Positions 7,594-9,803 of a DNA stretch of 9,803 nucleotides are shown piece by piece. The notes under the pieces were generated by a model. That model ran no database searches, had not been told where the DNA came from, and saw only the letters and a program-made list of their open reading frames with translations. The stretch is from Bryobacteraceae bacterium. Its GTDB lineage: Bacteria; Acidobacteriota; Terriglobia; Bryobacterales; Bryobacteraceae. Both the position numbers and the translations under genes were made by a program. The stretch lies in the NCBI GenBank assembly GCA_025350445.1, contig JANXXV010000690.1:1-9803 (forward strand), read 5' to 3'. Every line of letters starts with the position of its first letter. Position 1 is the first letter of the stretch.

Positions 7594-8947
7594 GTCGCCA
7601 TTCCCAGAATACCCAAAGCAGCACCGCCGCAATAATCGCCGGCCAGGCTCCCACTTGAAACGCAATGTCGTACGAACCAGTCCGGTCGATATGCGCGCCG
7701 AGCGGCCGCTGCAAACTGGACGGCACCACCCAGGCAAAGAACGAGAGGATACCAGTGACCAAGCCCATGTGCTGCTTCGACAATTCCTGCGTGAACGAGT
7801 AGTAGCAGGGAAATACGCCCAGGCTGCCGGCCGCCACCAGCATCATCAAGATTGTAGCCGCCTGCCGCGCCGACAACCCGGGAATCATCCACTGGCCGCG
7901 GCTCAATCCGGGTACAAACATCCCCAACATCATGATCAACGCACACACAGTGAAGACGATGCGGCGCGAATTCAACACAGTTGAGCCACGGCGGTGGAGC
8001 CACACGGTTGCCGCTCCGGCAATCAGGCAGCCCACGTCGGTCATGATGTAGTAGCCCGGCAGAATTCGACTCAGAGTCTGCGCTTCCGTGAAGGCGAGGC
8101 CGGTGGGATCCTGAAACACCAGCGGCAACCAGACTCGAAAGATGGTCCATGTACCGTTGATGCACGATACCACCACGATCAACAGCCAAAAACGATGGTC
8201 CGCGAGCACGCCGCCGAGCGACTTCGTCCACGGCACACTGACCTGATCAGGGACCTGATCGGGCGCTGCCGGCGCTGCGATGCTTCTGCCGCGCATGGTG
8301 ACAATCCACGCCACCACCCAGAGCAAGCCCATGGCGCCAATGAGGATGAAAGGCAACCGCCAACTACCCTTGGCGCTGGAGAGCATCGCCCCGACGAACA
8401 GTGGAGTTGCGATGGCGCCGATCGAAGTCCCGCTCTGCAAGATGCTATTCCCCAGCGCCCAATCTTTTGGTTCGAGCAAGCGCTGCGTCGTTTGCAGCGA
8501 GCAGGGCCAGTGTCCCGCCTCAAACAAGCCGAGCATGGTGCGGCACAGCAGCAGGCTTCCAAAGGCGGAGCCCGCTCCCATTGTGCTCTCAAATGGACGC
8601 CAGATCGCCGCCAGCGCATGTCCGGCAAAGCCATCCCCGCCTGCAAATCCGGTCAACAGACCGGCCGCCGACCAGAACAGCAGCACCAGCGGATAAAGCC
8701 AGCGCGCGCTCACGCGGTCCACGATGAAGCCGAACACAATGGCTCCGCATGCGAACGAGTAGCCGAAATACTGCTCTATAGTTCCGTAGTTCTCTTTGGA
8801 AAGCGAGAACTCGGTGATGATCCGCTTGGAGACGCTGGCCAGCGTCATGCGGTCCATGTAGTTGATGGAGCTGGCGAGCAGCAGCAGGGCGCATACCCAC
8901 CATTTCCACTGTGCTTTTCCGTTTACTGCCAACTTTGCCCGTCCCAC
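7574..8947 (-). CDS. MFS transporter, anion:cation symporter / hexuronate-transporter type
   Basis: This is a 457-residue inner-membrane permease with about 12 hydrophobic segments. TM1 (about 16-30) runs into NYMDR (29-33), typical of ExuT/GudP-like members (ACS family), followed by LASVSKRIITEFSLS and YGTIEQYFGYSFACGAIVFG. Motif A is GFIVDRVSAR (73-82), and CRTMLGLFEAGHWPCS (135-150) matches the conserved TM4 region. The central cytoplasmic loop lies around 219-250. The family imports organic anions such as hexuronates, galactonate or glucarate with protons; the actual substrate here cannot be read. The TM3-TM4 loop (about 101-131, GGDGFAGHALAAIW...) is longer than usual, and the central loop holds a 12-bp tandem repeat (DQVPDQV). 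The start is GTG at 8947, 25 bp inside the creatininase gene, with AAGTGGA upstream. A TTG at 8932 is an alternative. Family assignment is secure, subfamily probable. Confidence 0.92.
   Translation of the reverse strand: MGRAKLAVNGKAQWKWWVCALLLLASSINYMDRMTLASVSKRIITEFSLSKENYGTIEQYFGYSFACGAIVFGFIVDRVSARWLYPLVLLFWSAAGLLTGFAGGDGFAGHALAAIWRPFESTMGAGSAFGSLLLCRTMLGLFEAGHWPCSLQTTQRLLEPKDWALGNSILQSGTSIGAIATPLFVGAMLSSAKGSWRLPFILIGAMGLLWVVAWIVTMRGRSIAAPAAPDQVPDQVSVPWTKSLGGVLADHRFWLLIVVVSCINGTWTIFRVWLPLVFQDPTGLAFTEAQTLSRILPGYYIMTDVGCLIAGAATVWLHRRGSTVLNSRRIVFTVCALIMMLGMFVPGLSRGQWMIPGLSARQAATILMMLVAAGSLGVFPCYYSFTQELSKQHMGLVTGILSFFAWVVPSSLQRPLGAHIDRTGSYDIAFQVGAWPAIIAAVLLWVFWEWRHETDQS
8241..8264. repeat. 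12-bp imperfect tandem repeat inside the transporter gene
   Basis: ACCTGATCAGGG at 8241-8252 is followed directly by ACCTGATCGGGC at 8253-8264, with two mismatches. It keeps the reading frame and gives DQVPDQV in the central loop of the transporter. It is most likely a neutral duplication in a flexible cytoplasmic loop. Confidence 0.5.
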
Positions 8948-9678
8948 TGTTCCACTTGCCGCAGGAAGCGTTCCACTCCCGCCGAGAAAGTGGAGAAGAG
9001 CTGTTCGCCTTTTTCAGCGGATGCATGTTGCGGCGATCCGATATGGCCGGTCTTCGTCCGGTCTTTCGTGATCCAGCCGCGATACGCTTTACCGAAGCCG
9101 AAGCCGAAAGGCTCCGTTTCCAGCAGCGTGACATCGCCCTGCACTAGTTGTGGCGCCACGTGCAGGATCATCGATGTTTCCCACTCACAGGCATGACCCA
9201 TCTCACGCTGCACCAGCCCCGGCAGTTCTTCTGGCGGTTTGGAAAAATCCCAGTAGGTGGAAAACAGCAATAACAGGTCATTCCGTTCGCGATATTTCTG
9301 GCGCAACTCAAAGACCGCTTGCTTTCCCGGAATGTCGTTGCCGCCATGCCCGTTCAGAAACACCAGCCGGGTGAAACCATGGGCCAGGATGTTCTCCGCC
9401 ATGTCGCGTAAAAGATCCAGATAGAGCCTGGGCGATGCCGAAAGAGTACCGGGGTAATCGGTATGGTGGTGCGAATTGCCAAGCCACTGAAGCGGCGTGA
9501 AGAGCGCACTTTCTCCCAAAGCCTGCTCCACGCGCCGGACCACCTCACCCAACAGAATGCTGTCGGTATAGACCGGCAAGTGATGGCCGTGCTGCTCCAC
9601 CGCAGCCACCGGAATCACCACCGGCATGTTCTTTTTGAGTGCCCCGACTGCAGGCCAGGTCAAGTCCGCTAGATACAT
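8923..9678 (-). CDS. Creatininase-family amidohydrolase
   Basis: This is a 251-residue cytoplasmic protein spanning the whole creatininase family (PF02633; about 230-270 residues). Family members are metal-dependent hydrolases of (cyclic) amide bonds, such as creatininase and formamide hydrolases, or processing proteins such as MftE. Motifs seen: VIPVAAVEQHGHHLPVYTDS (21-40), with E28, H30 and D39 as expected metal ligands; LGNSHHHTDYPGT (66-78); FLNGHGGN (107-114), with H111; and GHACEWETS (161-169), with E165/E167 as further likely active-site acids. All key positions appear intact. The NGHGGN form, not the NGHYEN I recall for true creatininase, argues against creatinine as the substrate. 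The ATG at 9678 is preceded by AGCGGGG at a suitable distance, and the next gene overlaps by 25 bp. It is the first gene of the cluster and next to a sugar-acid-type transporter, so an amide-bearing catabolite is plausible. Family is certain, substrate unknown. Confidence 0.93.
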   Translation of the reverse strand: MYLADLTWPAVGALKKNMPVVIPVAAVEQHGHHLPVYTDSILLGEVVRRVEQALGESALFTPLQWLGNSHHHTDYPGTLSASPRLYLDLLRDMAENILAHGFTRLVFLNGHGGNDIPGKQAVFELRQKYRERNDLLLLFSTYWDFSKPPEELPGLVQREMGHACEWETSMILHVAPQLVQGDVTLLETEPFGFGFGKAYRGWITKDRTKTGHIGSPQHASAEKGEQLFSTFSAGVERFLRQVEQWDGQSWQ

Positions 9679-9731
9679 TTGTATACCCCGCTCAGCGCGC
9701 CTCTGAATATAACATCCGCCATACTAAAGCT
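9679..9731. promoter_or_regulatory. Divergent intergenic region, probable promoter of the seven-gene cluster
   Basis: This 53-bp gap separates the minus-strand cluster from the plus-strand gene and is the only possible promoter site for the cluster in the window. It contains a small AT-rich core, GAATATAAC (9705-9713), which could serve as a -10 element on either strand: TATATT leftward, TATAAC rightward. I find no convincing -35 hexamer at the right spacing on either strand. A purine-rich AGCGGGG lies next to the creatininase start. No clear operator palindrome is visible. The location is well supported; the individual elements are weak. Confidence 0.4.
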
Positions 9732-9803
9732 ATGCCTATGCCGTGGAATTACCGTATCCGCAATGGTGCGGCGCGTGAGGACGCTCTCCGCGCATTCCGC
9801 GAG
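9732..9803 (+). CDS. Start of a divergent gene of unknown product (cut by window edge)
   Basis: From ATG at 9732 an open frame of 24 codons runs to the window edge: MPMPWNYRIRNGAAREDALR (1-20), then AFRE. A second ATG at 9738 is an equally possible start, and the upstream AAAGC is a weak ribosome-binding site. The YRIRNGAAREDALRAF pattern resembles the first strand and helix of GNAT acetyltransferases (IRPATPEDA-type), but 24 residues are too few to name it. Divergent orientation leaves open that it is unrelated to the cluster. Confidence 0.4.
   Translation, partial: MPMPWNYRIRNGAAREDALRAFRE

Noticed and set aside
7594..7737. 48-residue N-terminal extension of the unnamed 397-residue protein
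   Set aside because: It lies wholly inside the transporter gene, is Arg/Cys-rich and low in structure, and ATG at 7593 gives a natural start.
7590..8231. 213-codon minus-strand frame overlapping the transporter
   Set aside because: It is an out-of-frame shadow of the transporter gene, with no membrane segments or domain pattern.
7994..9196. 400-codon plus-strand open frame
   Set aside because: It lies opposite the transporter and creatininase genes, whose motifs are unmistakable. Its translation is rich in Arg, His and Gln with no recognisable domain, typical of an antisense shadow in GC-rich DNA.
9679..9731. Rho-independent terminator or operator palindrome in the intergenic gap
   Set aside because: No GC stem followed by a T-run is present; the only palindrome is the 6-bp GTATAC next to the start, too short to count.

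Overview
The window is one tightly packed, leftward (minus-strand) gene cluster, with the start of a divergent gene at the right edge. I see no RNA genes, CRISPR array, transposase or prophage genes. The DNA is moderately GC-rich. The pair DUF1501 plus PSCyt1/DUF1549/DUF1553, with Tat-type and Sec-type leaders and many small overlaps, is typical of Acidobacteriota (Solibacter/Bryobacter-like), Planctomycetota and Verrucomicrobiota. The style of the proteins makes me favour an acidobacterium of the Solibacter group. That is inference from remembered families, not a search result.

Layout in transcription order (right to left): creatininase-family amidohydrolase (9678-8923); MFS transporter of the anion:cation symporter / hexuronate-transporter type (8947-7574); a 397-residue protein I cannot name (7593-6400); Tat-exported DUF362 protein (6387-5125); secreted CBM9-like plus PKD-domain protein (5128-4064); secreted cytochrome-type PSCyt1-DUF1549-DUF1553 protein (4085-1314); and a Tat-exported DUF1501 protein (1305 to beyond the left edge). 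Junctions are overlaps of 25, 20, 4 and 22 bp or gaps of 12 and 8 bp. A single promoter in the 53-bp divergent intergenic region (9679-9731) could therefore drive all seven genes.

The first genes look like a cytoplasmic or inner-membrane set: a metal-dependent amidohydrolase and a carboxylate/sugar-acid importer. The last four look like an exported set: DUF362, a carbohydrate-binding-like surface protein, a c-type haem protein and a DUF1501 protein, which belongs to the alkaline-phosphatase-like superfamily. A catabolic locus that processes an extracellular, probably carbohydrate-derived substrate and imports the product fits this layout, but the substrate cannot be read from the sequence. 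The best candidates for something undescribed are the unnamed 397-residue protein and the unusual linkage of DUF362, CBM9-PKD and creatininase to the DUF1501/DUF1549/DUF1553 pair.

Plus-strand open frames across 127-9672, some up to 400 codons, lie opposite clear genes and are treated as shadows.
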